Shown here: positions 1 through 58,423 of the stretch, piece after piece | Layout: each line of letters begins with the position of its first letter | How positions within the stretch are numbered: the stretch's first letter is position 1 | Assembly (NCBI RefSeq): GCF_019097595.1 | Contig: NC_080713.1 | Coordinates: forward strand, 11,009,699-11,073,698 | Length of the DNA: 64,000 bases | Reading direction: 5' to 3' | Source: Hemibagrus wyckioides | Lineage: Eukaryota; Chordata; Actinopteri; Siluriformes; Bagridae | Program-made: the position numbers and the translations under genes | The notes under the pieces: model-generated | What the model saw: the letters and a program-made list of their open reading frames with translations, nothing else | The model's database searches: none | Told to the model about the DNA's origin: nothing

Positions 1-12
1 GCACTGTGTACA

Positions 13-47
<35 letters not shown>

Positions 48-1575
48 ATCCAGTTCTGTTTGCACCACTTCTCTGGAAGTTTTTTTCCTTATGGTTTCTC
101 GTAGACAAGTTCATTAATTGTCAAAAAAAAAATTGATCATCTTTGTCCTGAAGTGTCATTTAACCTGACATGCTAGTACCTGAGCAAAAACCAACATTTT
201 ACACAAATTCTTTGTTTTATATATATATATGCTGTCATGGGGAGTGAAGATTCATCATGAAGATTCAGACTCTCATCACATGCATCCACAGGGAATGTGT
301 TCTTTTAGTATTGTGTATAGTAACAGAAGAGGATCAGGATAACATGATAATGCTCTGTTACGCACAAGGAAGGGGAGAGTACATGAGGAGAACTTTGTGA
401 ACGAACAGACTACTGCACTGACAGCCAAATACTAACGCCAAGAATCATCATGACTTCCTGTCCTGACCAGTCAGATGTTAGTGGTCATTCTCTTGTTTAC
501 AGAGCTCGAGATGCTGCAGTCGCTTGAACTTTATCTCTGAGCCGATATTCTATAGACAGCCGTCAGAATTTAAGAAGCATTTCTCCAAATATTACCGAAT
601 ATCTTTCATCTTGTTTCACTGAACTTTATTCAACTGCCTTGAACCTGCACAGAGGATCCAGTATGTCATTTTCTGTTCATTATTCCATCAATGCAGTTTA
701 CATTATGAAAGCTTCTTACAGAATCCATCTGGGTTTAAGGGGAGAGCTTCATTCGCTCATGTTTTATGCTCGGGACTGGACAGAGGATGAAATCTGTGTT
801 TACATCTCTTCTAAAAGACACAGCCTGGTCGCTGTGATGTGTTTGGCTATTAGTAACAGGAGTGTGAGGCTCATGATAATGATGAGGGAGGAGATGATGA
901 GGATCGTGGGAAATGAAATAGAAATGTCAGGGTCTCAGAGGTACAGATTACTAAACTCTAGATGGAAATTTGCACACGTTTGTTCTTAATGGCCAGATGT
1001 GGCTGTGTGGAGAAGAAGCATTCTACAAACATACACATGGACTGAGAAATTCTGTTATTACTATAGGTGTAGCTGATATGGTACAAGAGTGTCAGATAAT
1101 GGTGATGATGGTGATGATGATGATGATGATGATGATGAGCTAAATTAGTCCAGAAGTATGCACCGGATTTACGCAAATTCTTTAAGGCACTTGATATGTG
1201 TTTTGGTGCAAATCAACAGTGCACTAAAACACCTATATCAAGTGCATGATGATGATGATGATGATGATGATGAGAATTGAGATGAAAAGGATCTGGAGTA
1301 AAAATCTAGATTAATGGTGTGTTTGTAGTGTAAGCTTGATGATGATGATGACGATGATGTTTAAGATAAAGGTGATTATGATGATGATGATGATGAAGGT
1401 GATAACTGAGATGAAAGGATCTAAAGTAAAAATTCAGATTAATGGTGTGTTTGTGTGTTTGGTGTGTAAGCTTGATGATGATGATGATAATCTTGATGAT
1501 GATGAAGGTGGGAACTGCGATCAAACGATCTGGAGAAAAATCTAGATTAATCATGTGTTTGTATGTTTGGTGTGT

Positions 1576-1610
<35 letters not shown>

Positions 1611-2306
1611 GTTGAGAACCGACATGATAGTATTCGGGTTGAAAATCTGAATTAATGAGATGTTTGTGTGTTTGGTGTGGCATAATGATGATGATGATGA
1701 TGATGATGATGAATGAGTGACCCAACATGTACACTTGTGTGACACATGCTCTCTATCCAGTTTACTAATCTTGTTGTTCATAGTTTTATGTGGGTGTTTG
1801 ATGTGTAATAATAGGATTAGAGATGACATAACGGTGTTTATGACAATGATGATGATGATGATAATGACGGTGATGATGATGATGATGTTGATGATGACGA
1901 TGGTCATATTTTTAAGTCCACACCTCTGTTTTATTAGGTGATTAATGATTAAAGGTGTAATGTTGATGTTGATGATGATGATGATGAAGGTGATAAAAGT
2001 GTGAACTGAAATAGACCCAAAATGTGGACTGGATTGACACAGCAACTCAATCCAGATTGCTAATCTCTGGATTAATGGTATGATGTGGGTGTCTTTGGTG
2101 TCTCATTAGAAGCGTAGCTCTAATGATGATGATGTGAGAATGATACTGATGATGATACTGATGATGATGATGATGAATTGAAGTGCAAATAGAATAATAT
2201 GGTAATGAAGTAGGTGCGATCTGAGAGCAGATTTGTGAGATGGATGATGTTGATAATGATGTTGATGATGATGATGATGGTGACGAAGGTAGGAACTCTG
2301 GCTTAC
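1..2306 (-). other. Intron 14 of shank2, partial
   Basis: Apart from a (GT)n tract at 18-44 and the GAT-rich minisatellite at 1095-2280, nothing is recognised. No PDZ continuation exon was seen. Long ORFs here are low-complexity translations of the repeats. Confidence 0.6.
1095..2280. repeat. GAT-rich minisatellite (about 90-130 bp units)
   Basis: Runs of (GAT)n alternate with a recurring block such as gatctggagtaaaaatctag, attaatggtgtgtttg and a trailing gtgtaagcttgatgatg. Recognisable copies begin near 1250, 1385, 1490, 1590, 1700, 1955 and 2075. Unit length varies with the GAT count. Its end is within about 30 bp of the PDZ-exon donor. Poly-His and poly-Ile ORFs here are artefacts of the repeat. 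Confidence 0.8.
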
Positions 2307-47245
<44,939 letters not shown>

Positions 47246-47260
47246 AGTATAGGACATGCA
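47246..47260 (-). other. shank2: shank2 5' UTR part of exon 1
   Basis: The acceptor gtttctgcag ends at 47261, so the first coding exon likely carries 15 nt of leader spliced from an upstream non-coding exon that was not found. Confidence 0.6.
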
Positions 47261-47408
47261 CTGCAGAAACACACACATTCATTTTCTATTATAATTCATT
47301 TACAATAATAATGAAATTAAATTCCATTTCATTTGTAAAGCCCTGGACATCTAATAAAGACTGGACATTTAACTCAAAGTGGAACCTAGTAAGATAAATA
47401 TAAAATAA

Positions 47409-48672
47409 TATACACTATATTGCCAAAAGTATTTGCTCACCCATCCAAATAATCAGAATCAGGTGTTCCAATCACTTCCATGGCCACAGGTGTATAAAAT
47501 CAAGCACCTAGGATCATCATGATCATCAATCATGCAGACTGTTTTTACAAACATTTGTGAAAGAATGGGTCGCTCTCAGGAGCTCAGTGAATTCCAGCGT
47601 GGAACTGTGATAGGATGCCACCTGTGCAACAAATCCAGTCGTGAAATTTCCTCGCTCCTAAATATTCCACAGTCAACTGTCAGCTGTATTATAAGAACAT
47701 GGAACAACAGCAACTCAGCCACGAAGTGGTAGGCCACGTAAACTGATGGAGCGGGGTCAGCGGATGCTGAGGCGCATAGTGCGAAGAGGTCACCAACTTT
47801 CTGCAGAGTCAATCGCTACAGACCTCCAAACTTCATGTGGCCTTCAGATTAGCTCAAGAACAGTGCGCAGAGAGCTTCATGGAATGGGTTTCCATGGCTG
47901 AGCAGCTGCATCCAAGCCATACGTCACCAAGTGCAATGCAAAGCGTCGGATGCAGTGGTGTAAAGCACGCTGCCACTGGACTCTAGAGCAGTGGAGACGC
48001 ATTCTCTGGAGTGACGAATCGCGCTTCTCCATCTGGCAATCTGATGGACGAGTCTGGGTTTGGCGGTTGTCAGGAGAACGGTACTTGTCTGACTGCATTG
48101 TGCCAAGTGTAAAGTTTGGTGGAGGGGGGATTATGGTGTGGGGTTGTTTTTCAGGAGCTGGGCTTGGCCCCTTAGTTCCAGTGAAAGGAACTCTGAATGC
48201 TTCAGCATACCAAGACATTTTGGACAATTCCATGCTCCCAACTTTGTGGGAACAGTTTGGAGCTGGCCCCTTCCTCTTCCAACATGACTGTGCACCAGTG
48301 CACAAAGCAAGGTCCATAAAGACATGGATGACAGAGTCTGGTGTGGATGAACTTGACTGGCCTGCACAGAGTCCTGACCTCAACCCGATAGAACACCTTT
48401 GGGATGAATTAGAGCGGAGACTGAGAGCCAGGCCTTCTTGTCCAACATCAGTGTGTGACCTCACAAATGTGCTTCTGGAAGAATGGTCAAAAATTCCCAT
48501 AAACACACTCCTAAACCTTGTGGACAGCCTTCCCAGAAGAGTTGAAGCTGTTATAGCTGCAAAGGGTGGACCGACATCATATTGAACCCTATGGATTAGG
48601 AATGGGATGTCACTTAAGTTCATATGCGAGTCAAGGCAGGTGAGCGAATACTTTTGGCAATATAGTGTATAT
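47409..48672 (+). mobile_element. Tc1-like transposon (family 2), full length with inverted repeats
   Basis: The ends tatacactatattgccaaaa gtatttgctcacc and, inverted at 48639-48672, ggtgagcgaatacttttggc aatatagtgtata are inverted repeats of about 33 bp with one difference. AT-rich sequence flanks both ends. At 1.26 kb it has the size and structure of an autonomous Tc1 element, but its transposase is broken. Related pieces: 35484-35895 and 61200-61600. Confidence 0.92.
47565..48585 (+). pseudogene. Tc1-like transposase, disabled by a frameshift and a stop
   Basis: The N-terminal helix-turn-helix begins MGRSQELSEFQRGTVIGC and is open to 47732. The frame is then lost near 47705-47730 and picked up in another frame (SGRPRKLMERGQRMLRR). 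An in-frame TGA occurs at 47899-47901. From 47950 to the stop at 48585 the catalytic domain is open, with the DDE residues in WSDESRF (48013), FQHDCAPVH (48286) and [13 protein letters not shown] (48391). The last two are separated by 34 residues (DD34E, as in Tc1). It is not expected to be active. Confidence 0.92.
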
Positions 48673-49639
48673 AAATAATTTACCTTCTATAACTGTGTAC
48701 TATATGGTCAAAAATTATACTTGTAAAAAAAGGAAATACATTCTAGTTTTAACATGAACTCTATTTTGTTAAAGATATAGACTTCCAAAATATGTAATTT
48801 ACTACAACAGAGAAACTGGAGATGCAGGAATGACAAATTCATTAAGTTAGAGCTAAATAAGACACAAGCAAATGCAATCACAACAAACTATAAGGTTCTA
48901 AACAAAAGCACGCTTTATAACTTGTTGCTCATTTGCATACAACCTAAAGCAATAATGTCTGATTAAATCTGCTCCTTAATGACAATGAATGTGTTGGGGT
49001 GCTGGTTAGCATAATTAGCATACATATAAAATTATGAAGAGATTTGCACTGATTAAGACTTGACAAATTCATGCAAACGCAGCGTAATAAAAAAGTGAAT
49101 CCACATGATTAGAGAAGTGAATGTGCTTGATCTACATGGATCCACTTCAATGTTTTATTTTAGGCATCTGTTTAGAGTGAAACCTCTTTTACTTTGTATA
49201 AGCTGTTCATTTTTTATGAAAGCACTAACAAGCTGAAGATGATATGAAGTTATTGCTTCTTTTAGCTTGTGTTTTATACACACGATCAATTAGTCCACCC
49301 TTTTAAATCAGTTAAACTCCAGCAATTTCTGGATTGTAAAGGCCAGAAATCTAATCTATCACATTCGAATGGTTTTTTAGACATCTTTAGATGTCCGCTT
49401 AATCATAATTTTTGTGCATTTTGTTCAGCAGAATGAAATCCTTGCAGCAGAATGTTATTCACTCTCATTTTCTTCCTTTATCCTCACCCCTATTCAGCCA
49501 GTTTGAATTGTGTAATTGGAAGAAAAGTACAATATGGAAGTGCAGAGAGGCTGTAAATGAAGTGTGTGTGTGTGTGTTTGAGAGGCTCATGACCTGTCCT
49601 TGTATCTCCATCTTTACTTCTCTCTTCCTTCAGATATAT

Positions 49640-49785
49640 ACAATAATTTTGTGGGACATGGGGAACAGTTCTTTACAAGTCTGAGGGTTCAAGAGTTCAT
49701 GACTGAATATGAAAATAGGAAACTAAAGCAATCAGACAGATGCCCTGATTATTGGAAGCAAAATGAGAGTGTCGCAGTTGGGGGC
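49640..49785 (+). pseudogene. Possible hAT-type transposase C-terminal remnant
   Basis: One frame reads VQEFMTEYENRKLKQSDRCP then DYWKQNES. This resembles the end of hAT dimerisation domains (acidic stretch, then a P..YW motif) as I recall them. The reading frame continues into unrelated sequence. Weak evidence. Confidence 0.3.
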
Positions 49786-50228
49786 ATGGTTTTATTGCAA
49801 GTCTGCAGTCAGAGTCATGTGCTTGTGGGACGAGCTACAGGTGTAATAATTGTTGTGGCCCACCCTGAATCAGCATGCTTGCTTCTTGTAATCCTTCTCA
49901 ACAGGAGGCCAAAATGGTTGAACTACTGTAAGGAATTCTGGGCTAAAGAGAGTTTATGGTGAGTAAACTAGTGACACCCAGTACTAAATTTGGTGTCTAA
50001 ATGATTTCTTTTTGTGATGATGCTTAGGACCACCAGGTTGTCTAAAGCGATTACATTAATAATCTGGATATCAGATATCCAGATATATAATAAGGTTCAT
50101 TTTAGACTAGCACATGTGAAAACAACAGTTTTAACAGAAAAAGATTATACTGAAATATTTGTGGAAACAAGACTGGACATACACTACAAAGGGGGAGGAG
50201 GGTCTGGTGGTTTATTACATTTATACAC

Positions 50229-50269
<41 letters not shown>

Positions 50270-50888
50270 TAAAATGATTGAATAATAGCAATAGATTTGT
50301 GTGTGTGTTGTGTTGTTTTTGCTGTGACTCATAAGTCTGGCCAAAGGTCAGAGCTCACTGTCTGACATTCTCTTTTTGGTTATCCTGGAAATGCCTGGCT
50401 CAGTCGTCATGGTGCTGGGATCACAGTCGAGTTTATAGACGGTCCATGAATAGTGTGTGAGGTACAGCAAACCTATTGTTCAGAGTTTTATTGGATCATA
50501 GTATGGTTGCGGAGTGAAGAGGGACTTTGAAGGCATTTTTGAAGACTTTGAAGGCATTTCATTTGTTCCTCTTCATGTAAGCAATGCGGGTGATTAAACC
50601 TTTGGTTTGCATCGACTAAACCACACTCACACTTTCAGTAATCCTTCCTAACTGCCAATCCTAACAATCCCCACAATGCTTTGGTCTGTAAATACAATTG
50701 ATATAAAACAGTAATCATTTCAGAATTATTTATTATTGTATGATTATATATAAAACAGCTCAGACATTTTAATGAAAATCCTTGGTCTCTGTTGCTATTG
50801 TTTTGTTTAATCCATACATCATAACTACTGGAATGCTTTGACAGTGAATTCCTCTATTGCACTATTGACTGGTATACTAATATTGTAC

Positions 50889-51500
50889 ACTGATCAGCCA
50901 TAACATTAATACCACTGACAGGTGAAGTAAATAAAACTGATGAAATCATTACAATTGCACCTGTCAAACGGTGAGATATATTAGGCAGCGAGTGAACAGT
51001 CAGTTCTCGATGTGTGTTGGAAGCAGGAAAAATGGGAAAAGTGTAAGGATTTGAGCGTCTTTGACGAACCAAACTGTGATTGCTATACGTCTGGGTCAGA
51101 GTGTCTACAAAACAGCAGTGGAGTGGATTGTTCTTGTAGGGAGCAGTGAAGGTTAGCCCATTTAGTCTGATCCCACAGACAAGCTACTGTAGCATAAATT
51201 GCTGTAAAGGTTAATGCTGGATTGATTTGATGCTACATCACAAGGACGGTAGGTGCAGGTACCTCGCTTATTAGATGTACTATGGAAAGTAGGCAAGATG
51301 GCATTCATGTGGGTGTTACTTTGACACGTACCACCTACTTAAACTTTCATGACTTGAGATTGTTCAAAATTGGTTTGAGGAACATAACAAAGTGTTCAAG
51401 GTATTGACTTAGTCTCCAAATTCCCGAGATCTTAACCCAATCGAGCATCTGTTAGTTTTCATTAACTTGCTGGTGGTAAGATGCATGCAGAAAAGCACCG
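50889..51500 (+). mobile_element. Degraded Tc1/mariner-type transposon (family 1)
   Basis: Starts tgatcagccataacattaat and includes aggcagcgagtgaacagtca, gaaaaatgggaaaagtgtaa and cgagatcttaacccaatcga (the NPIE region of transposase). Internally deleted, with no intact frame. Confidence 0.65.
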
Positions 51501-51839
51501 AAAAAATACACATACCTAAGATATAATATTGAGTATATGGTGATTAGCAGCAGGACTAGTTATATTTTGCTAAGTTTTATTTCTGACCACGTGAAGCTAT
51601 ATGTTTTTTGCTAGTGTTAGCGCCAGTTTTATATGCTGAAACAAACAAGCAATATAACAATATACAACAGAATGTGAAAACAGCACTAGTGTAGCGAGCA
51701 CTGGAAGAGCGGGACTGTTATGGCATATACGCAATTGAGCTAATGGTGTGTCCGTGGTGAGAATAAAGAAAGTTTGTGGACAGCAATTTTCAGGTTTTGA
51801 AATGTATTTCAGGGTATAGTTTCACCCTAAATGCAGACA

Positions 51840-52010
51840 TCAGGCTGACTGAAACAGATTCTCCTCAACTGTTTCTCAACAAGCTTTCCAGTGTCCAGAA
51901 CAATGCTACCACCACCATGCTTGATTGTAGGAATGGTGTGACATGGGTGCTGTGCTGTATTCGTACTGTGCCAAACATTATGCTTTAACTTTAGACTAAA
52001 GACAAAGACT
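51840..52010 (+). mobile_element. Teleost dispersed repeat with transposon-like text
   Basis: Contains aatgctaccaccaccatgct tgattgtaggaatggtg. A similar piece occurs at 17035-17150. Class not determined. Confidence 0.35.
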
Positions 52011-52084
52011 TAAACATTGATATATACTTGGAAATTATTTAGACTTTTAACTGTACATGACTATAAAAAGGACATTATATATAA

Positions 52085-52325
52085 TCCAGTGTTACCCAAG
52101 TTACCCAAAGAAACCTCTCAAGGTTTCTTTTTCCATCTAAGGGAGTTTTTCCTTGCCACAGTCGTCTCAGGCTTGCTCATTAGGGACAAATACAAATAAA
52201 TTTAAATATAAGTCTAATATTAATCTTAAACTTTTTGTACTACATTTCTTATGTTCTGTAAAGCTGCTTTTAACAATGTCCATTGTTAAAAGTGCAATTC
52301 AAATGAAATTTAATTGAATATTGAA
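52085..52325 (+). mobile_element. LINE 3' UTR fragment (L2-like, sense)
   Basis: Contains tccatctaagggagtttttc, cttgctcattagggacaaat, gtaaagctgcttttaacaat and gtccattgttaaaagtgcaa, the recognisable 3' end of a fish L2-like LINE. The 12-bp hairpin cttttaacaatg / cattgttaaaag is part of its 3' tail. Confidence 0.6.
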
Positions 52326-53869
52326 ATAATTTCAGATCTAAAAATCCCTCTCTAATATGCTTAAATTTGATGTTACAAAAATACGACAGAGGCATGTATA
52401 TAATATCTACACGCAGCTTTGGTACCTCTGCAATGTTTTTGCTACCTTGCTGGAGAAACTGTGTGCAATAAGGATATTTTGTTTATATGTGCTGAATAAA
52501 TGCAGAGCAATACAGGAAGAAAATCAGATTGCTCTCTCTTTATTCTCATCACGGACACATCGTTAGCTCAATTGCGTATATACCATAACAATCACGCTCT
52601 TCCAGTGATCGCTACACTAGCGTTGTTTTCACATTCTGTTTTGTGCTAACTGACTCTACCACCATCATCTGTGTCCGTAATGTTTGTGTGTGCATTCGAT
52701 TTTCTATCAACCCTTATTCCGTGTATATTGGGTCAGGGTGTTGCAGAATCGCCTTACACATAGCAAATACAGTGTTATCTCTTATTACTGCACTGCATTC
52801 TTTCTTATTTTTTATTATGAACATGAAGTTATGTACACTCAAGCATCTCCAATAGTATCTACAGACTACAGACTCATCTCATTTTATGTTCCCGCTCTTG
52901 TATTTTGTTTGCTTTTTTGCCTTTCTGAGTATCTGCCTGTTTCCTAAACCGCACATACACAGTATGCTGTAAATATGCCTGATTATAGCAAAAGCTCTTC
53001 GAAAAACTCAGCATTTGGATCCTTGCTTTACTTCTGAGTCTTCTATGTTACACCAAGCTTCCCTTCGAAATATTTTTTATGAGCTTATTTTAGTCTTGAC
53101 TCTTTTATATGCATTCCAATCAAGCCAGACGACGAACTAAAGAGCCTTACCGTGTCCCATTTAATCAAACATTCTTTGCTTCTGTCTTTCTTCTGACATA
53201 AATCCTGTGTTTCACCATTACCCGCTGTGCACTCCAATCAAGATGAAGACCTTTTCCACTTAGCTGTAAAGTAATCTAAAATACACTTCAGGAAATTATA
53301 ATGTGCACAGACCACAGCCAAAACTACATAGAATGAAAAAAATTTTTACTGCAGAGACCAAAAGTCCAGAAATACATGCTTGCTTTTGCATCTTTACTGA
53401 CTTCTGCACTGTCTTACTAATTGCCTCATAGCTCTCAAACCTCACAGTTTACCGATGAGACCCACATTTTGGTCTCAAGGCCATGCATGCAAATCTCATG
53501 CACACTGACACAAATCTTTCTGTTTGTTGATACAATTTGTTCTATATAGCTCTACATGCTCTTTATGCTCTATATAGCAGTGTATCAGTTACATCACAAT
53601 AATGACTGTACATCACATCACCCAAACAATGATGATAAAAGAAGAACAGGAAAAGTGTGGAAAAGCTTTTCTTGGGAGTGCAACTCAAGATCTAAACTGA
53701 ATTCCACAGGTCACCCATCTCAATATTTCCTTGGTTAATGTTAATGGTTACGTGGACAGATAGGCTTGTCTTGTCTCTGTTTTGGGTATTGCTGTGTGTT
53801 CTAGCCTGGTCCTGGAGAATGATATTTCATTCCAATTAATTCATGGATGTAGACAGAATAGCAATACGT

Positions 53870-53990
53870 CCGAAAACAGAACTTGCAGATGCAAATGCAG
53901 GTGAGATTTATTGAATAGTTCAAACAAATCCAAAGAACATTAGGATAAGAGCAGGTCAAAAACAGGTAACGGTCCAAATGAGGCACAAAG
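53870..53990. mobile_element. Unclassified dispersed repeat
   Basis: Phrases such as gcaaatgcaggtgagattta ttgaatag and agcaggtcaaaaacaggtaa resemble the repeats at 34320-34600 and 40740-40960. Confidence 0.3.
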
Positions 53991-54114
53991 GGCTAGACCA
54001 GATAATCTTAACATGTAACATGCTTAGTATTGTATGCATTGTATATATATATATATTCACTTTTAGTATATATTGACATTATATTGACATTATTACATGC
54101 CTAGCATTGTGTGA

Positions 54115-54265
54115 ATTCCCTTATCAAGAGCACATTAACTTACATTTATCTCATTTATAAATATGGGCAAAGGGCCTTGCTCAAGTAGTAGCTTGGTGGC
54201 CCTGGGATTTGAACCAGTAAAAACCAGTTAATCCAAAACCTTAACCACTGAGCCACCACTTCCCA
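54115..54265 (-). mobile_element. tRNA-derived SINE
   Basis: On the minus strand the head tggtggctcagtggttaagg with the B box-like tactggttcaaatcccaggg is well preserved, followed by a diverged body (aagggccttgctcaagtag on plus). Confidence 0.65.
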
Positions 54266-55969
54266 CTTCGTAGTAATAATATTACAATATATTGATTGAT
54301 ATTCCAACATACCATTGCTATATTGCTATCATTTATTATATATCACAATTGTCTCACTCCATTTAATACATCCCTGAACTACATCTACCCCTTATTATCT
54401 ACCCCCACAGTAATGCAAATTACGATTAAGCCTACCAAAGCGTAAGATTTGTATATTAGGTGCAGTATTTATATATCTGTGTATTAGGAGTAATATTTGT
54501 ATACTAGGATTGTAACTGTGTTGTGTTGTATGAGATGTAGATGTGTTGAATGTTGTGACTCAACACAGGGAAAAATACCTGATGTATGTAAATGTATAAA
54601 TGTAAATGCGTATTAATGCTTATTCAGCAAAGGAACAAAAAGGACATGACCCAGTAAAAAATATGTGTTTATGGTTATACTGATTCAGGTAAGCTTTTTA
54701 TCAATGCTGTACAACAATTTTCACTTCAGCTGAGAACAATCATTATTTTGGATTATGGGGCTCAGGTGCTCACACTGAAAATGTATGAAGGTTGATTGTA
54801 TGAACTGGACATGGAAACACCTCCAGTCATGGTTTAGGAATTATGGGTAGCTGCTGTGTTTAATGGCTATATAGTAATGTATAATATATTGACCTATAAA
54901 ATAGCACAGAATGCAGAGCATCTTATTTTTTGCTTGATGTATTAGAAGTAGCCTAAGCAAATGTCAAAAGAAGGTTCGAATAAAAATGGATCATTAAGTG
55001 TCATCAAGTGACTGTAACAGTTACAAAACAAACTATTATCCTTTTATTATTTTAATTTTGTTTGCCAACATAATAACAAACGTGACAAGATACAATATTG
55101 AACGCCTGTTATTCTTCTATTTTAATAGTGTGTGTCAACAAAACAAAACAATATGACAAGATACAAAATCGAACACCTATTATTCTTCTATTTTAATATT
55201 GTGTGTGTCAACAAAAAAATATGTCAACAAGATACAAAACTGAAAATATTAGCTTGTGAAGTGTACACTTGATGTTTTTTAATGGTTTATTATGCTACTG
55301 AGAGTTTCAGAATGAATTATGTTCTTCTGTTCAGAAAAAGTGACTACAGTTTAAAGGAGTAAGCTGTCCAAGAATCTATCTATGGTTACTGCTCAAGTGG
55401 AGTTCTCAAGTTTATTGAAAAAATCTGCATAGCGCAGACAATTTTCTCCACAATGTACATGAAAAATTAGCTTAAATTAAATCATGCATAACTAAGACAT
55501 CCTCTGTGCACGATTTCTAGTCTGTAGCATTCTAGCACAAGTCTGTAAGTCTGAATAACAGTGTGCTTGATGTCGTACTATTCTTCAGTATGAGTGTTTA
55601 ACAACTTCAACTATGGTGTTAGGAATTTGAAATAAAGCTTACATTTAGATGTTTTTACATCTCTGGGCTTTACTGAGTTAGTATACTATAATAAAACGTA
55701 GTGGCTCACTTCACTGTCAACAAACTCAGGTTCTGAAAGGTTCTCCATCTGTAGACTTCAAATACATCATTTTGGTTTCAGAATTTGTCAAAGAAGGTTT
55801 TATAAATGATATGAAGACAGGATCCTTTAATGACATTTTTGCAGTTCCTCGCTTTCAATTCTTCTGTCAAGACTGTTCATTTCAATAGTACCTTTCCAAC
55901 ATAAAAAAAAATAGCTTCATAAAAGACGTTAGCTATATATTAAATTGTGCAAATCATCAATCAATCAAG

Positions 55970-56170
55970 CATTCATTTATCTTCTGTAACCACCCTATCC
56001 CATGTTCCGGTCTGAGTCGTTGGTGGATCCAGAGTCAATCTCAGCAACAATCTGAGCACAAGGCAGGAAAATTTACACCATGCACACACATTCACATCTA
56101 CTGGCAATTTAGCCTAGCTAGTCTGCCTTCCTGTATGGTTTTGGGCAATGGGAGGAAACCATAGAAGAAA
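55970..56170 (+). mobile_element. Teleost dispersed repeat (family A)
   Basis: Contains ttcatttatcttctgtaacc, ggatccagagtcaatctcag and gggcaatgggaggaaaccat. Diverged copy. Confidence 0.5.
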
Positions 56171-56333
56171 CTCATGCAATCAAATAAAAACTGAATATCT
56201 ATAAACATATAATCTGAATATCATATAAAATGTATTTAAGCATTATATAAGAATTAAATCAGCATCAATCATTGTCAACAAATTTAAAATGTTTTGCGTG
56301 ATTAAATGATAGAGTAAAATGCCTATATATCCT

Positions 56334-56339
<6 letters not shown>

Positions 56340-56409
<70 letters not shown>
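56340..56409. repeat. (TA)35 dinucleotide tract
   Basis: Thirty-five perfect TA units. It gives YI-repeat ORFs on both strands that are not genes. Confidence 0.97.
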
Positions 56410-56412
<3 letters not shown>

Positions 56413-58423
56413 TCATACCCCAGCCTACGTCATTAATTGGTTCCAAGAGATGCGACATAAGTCGGAAATACCCCTATAAAGTGCTGTATATGTTCCCTGT
56501 AATGACACTATGAATATATGTATTTTCTTATTTTATAAAAAGAATTTTGTTTAGTTTGGTTTTATTAGCCATTTTTCATTGTTACTATGTGACGGAGGGA
56601 GCGACATAAGGTTATGTAAAGTGCCGTGAATTGGATTTAATTTTTTAATTTAATATTAAAGGATGAAATGATGGAAAATGGGGCACGTTTATATATGTAT
56701 ATGGTTTAGATGATCTCAACTTTGCATTGCTTTTATGAAACTCAGCCACCAGTCAGGGAAAGCTTGGCCTCCTGGTTTATCTCAAAAGTCCACTCTTATT
56801 ATATCCATTGTACAGATTTCTCCTATCTCTATCATACAGCTTGCTCATTGAGGATGAAGACGCAAACAGTTTTGAGAAAAAAATAAACTTCTACTCAAAC
56901 ATTGCATTGGTTCTGCATCTTCACCATAATAAGCATTCAATGAGTAACGACGCTCAGTCTTTTCAAAACACATTACTTCCAATTTACCCATGAAAATGGG
57001 TGTAGCTCATGGACCATATACCCTCAAAGTGGTATGAGTGAAAAATCTTGAATTACTGTTTGATGACGCCTGAAATTGTTAGTAGATTTTTGACCCAATT
57101 CTATAGAGATAATTAAAGAACATGGAGGATAAACAGTGTTGATCATTTCTTTTCTCTGTCTTGGTGCAACATATATGAAAGAGAATTCAGACACATGTCA
57201 TCTGAAGAAGAAAACTCAAGTGCCGTCAATAATGTGCTGATTAGTCAAGAGCGCTGAAGCAGGCACCCCACAATCCTTCGCACCACGGGGGAACTTGACT
57301 TCTTTGAGTCGTCTGAATATGTCATTTGGCATCACAAATAGAAAACTTAAATCTTAGTGTGTAGGCACTTTTATAATAAAATACTTTGATTATGTGAATG
57401 GGTGATGATTATTAAACGTGGCTGTCAGCAAAAGTTTTGTGTCCCTTTGGTCCAATTTTACCAGATGGAAAAATTTGTTTTACTGGTGAGCAAATTTAAA
57501 ATGAGTCATTTTAACTTAAATAGAGCAGAAATACCCTTTGAGATTTTGTTCTTAGCTGCACTCACTCTGCCCAGCTGTTGTCAGATTAGTACTGCAGACT
57601 CTGAAATCTTTTCCAGTAGGTTAACTAAAACATGAAATCTGTTTACACATAGATATTCAATTTATACTGATACACGATTGTAGGATAGCAAATAACAACC
57701 CCAGATACAAACAGTTGACAATACACAGTTCCCTAGAGGTACTCAATTCCAGTGATATCTGCAGTCTGTACCTTCAAAACCTCCAAGTCTACCAATTAAA
57801 GGACATACATCCTAGATAAAAGTGCAAAGAGCAGACCAAATCAGCAATATGAGAATCAACTATAATCAAGAGGAAAAGATCCAAATCAGATGCTCATTAC
57901 CTGCGATATGTAATCAGCACAATAAAGGGCCAAAAAAGAAAAACCTAACAAGCACTTAAAAAAAATCACACAAAACTAGTGTGAAGAAGCCAAATCATGA
58001 TGTTCATTTTTACTCAAAATATTAACTTCTTATTATTCTATAGAGCAAAGACAGAAACAAGATGGTTTAATACCAATGAACCAACCAATGAACTATAGCC
58101 ACAAAAGTAAATATGTGAGGGTGGAAATGGATAGGTCACTCACTGAGGAAAAAAAGAACGCTAACACCATTAAACAAGCTTTGGAGTGAAGGCCTCAAGG
58201 GAAACAGCAAAAAGGTCAAAGAACACCTGGTCCAGGGGATTAACAACAGACCTGCAGAAAATTGCCTTATCTTGTGGGAAGCAAAAACCATCATAGAAAC
58301 AGATGGTAGTCTACTGTGTTTGGCCACTATCCACCTGGGACACAATGGATTAAGTGTAGTAAGTAAGTCATTCAAATTGAATATATTTCACATCTACAAA
58401 CTCTATATACACAATACAAATTG

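Noticed and set aside
639..989. 116-codon plus-strand ORF
   Set aside because: No recognisable motif or family, opposite to the only gene; a chance ORF in an intron.
1306..2045. Histidine- and isoleucine-rich ORFs of 142 and 164 codons
   Set aside because: They are translations of the GAT/ATG minisatellite and disappear outside it.
47877..48623. 248-codon minus-strand ORF
   Set aside because: Antisense shadow of the Tc1 transposase catalytic domain.
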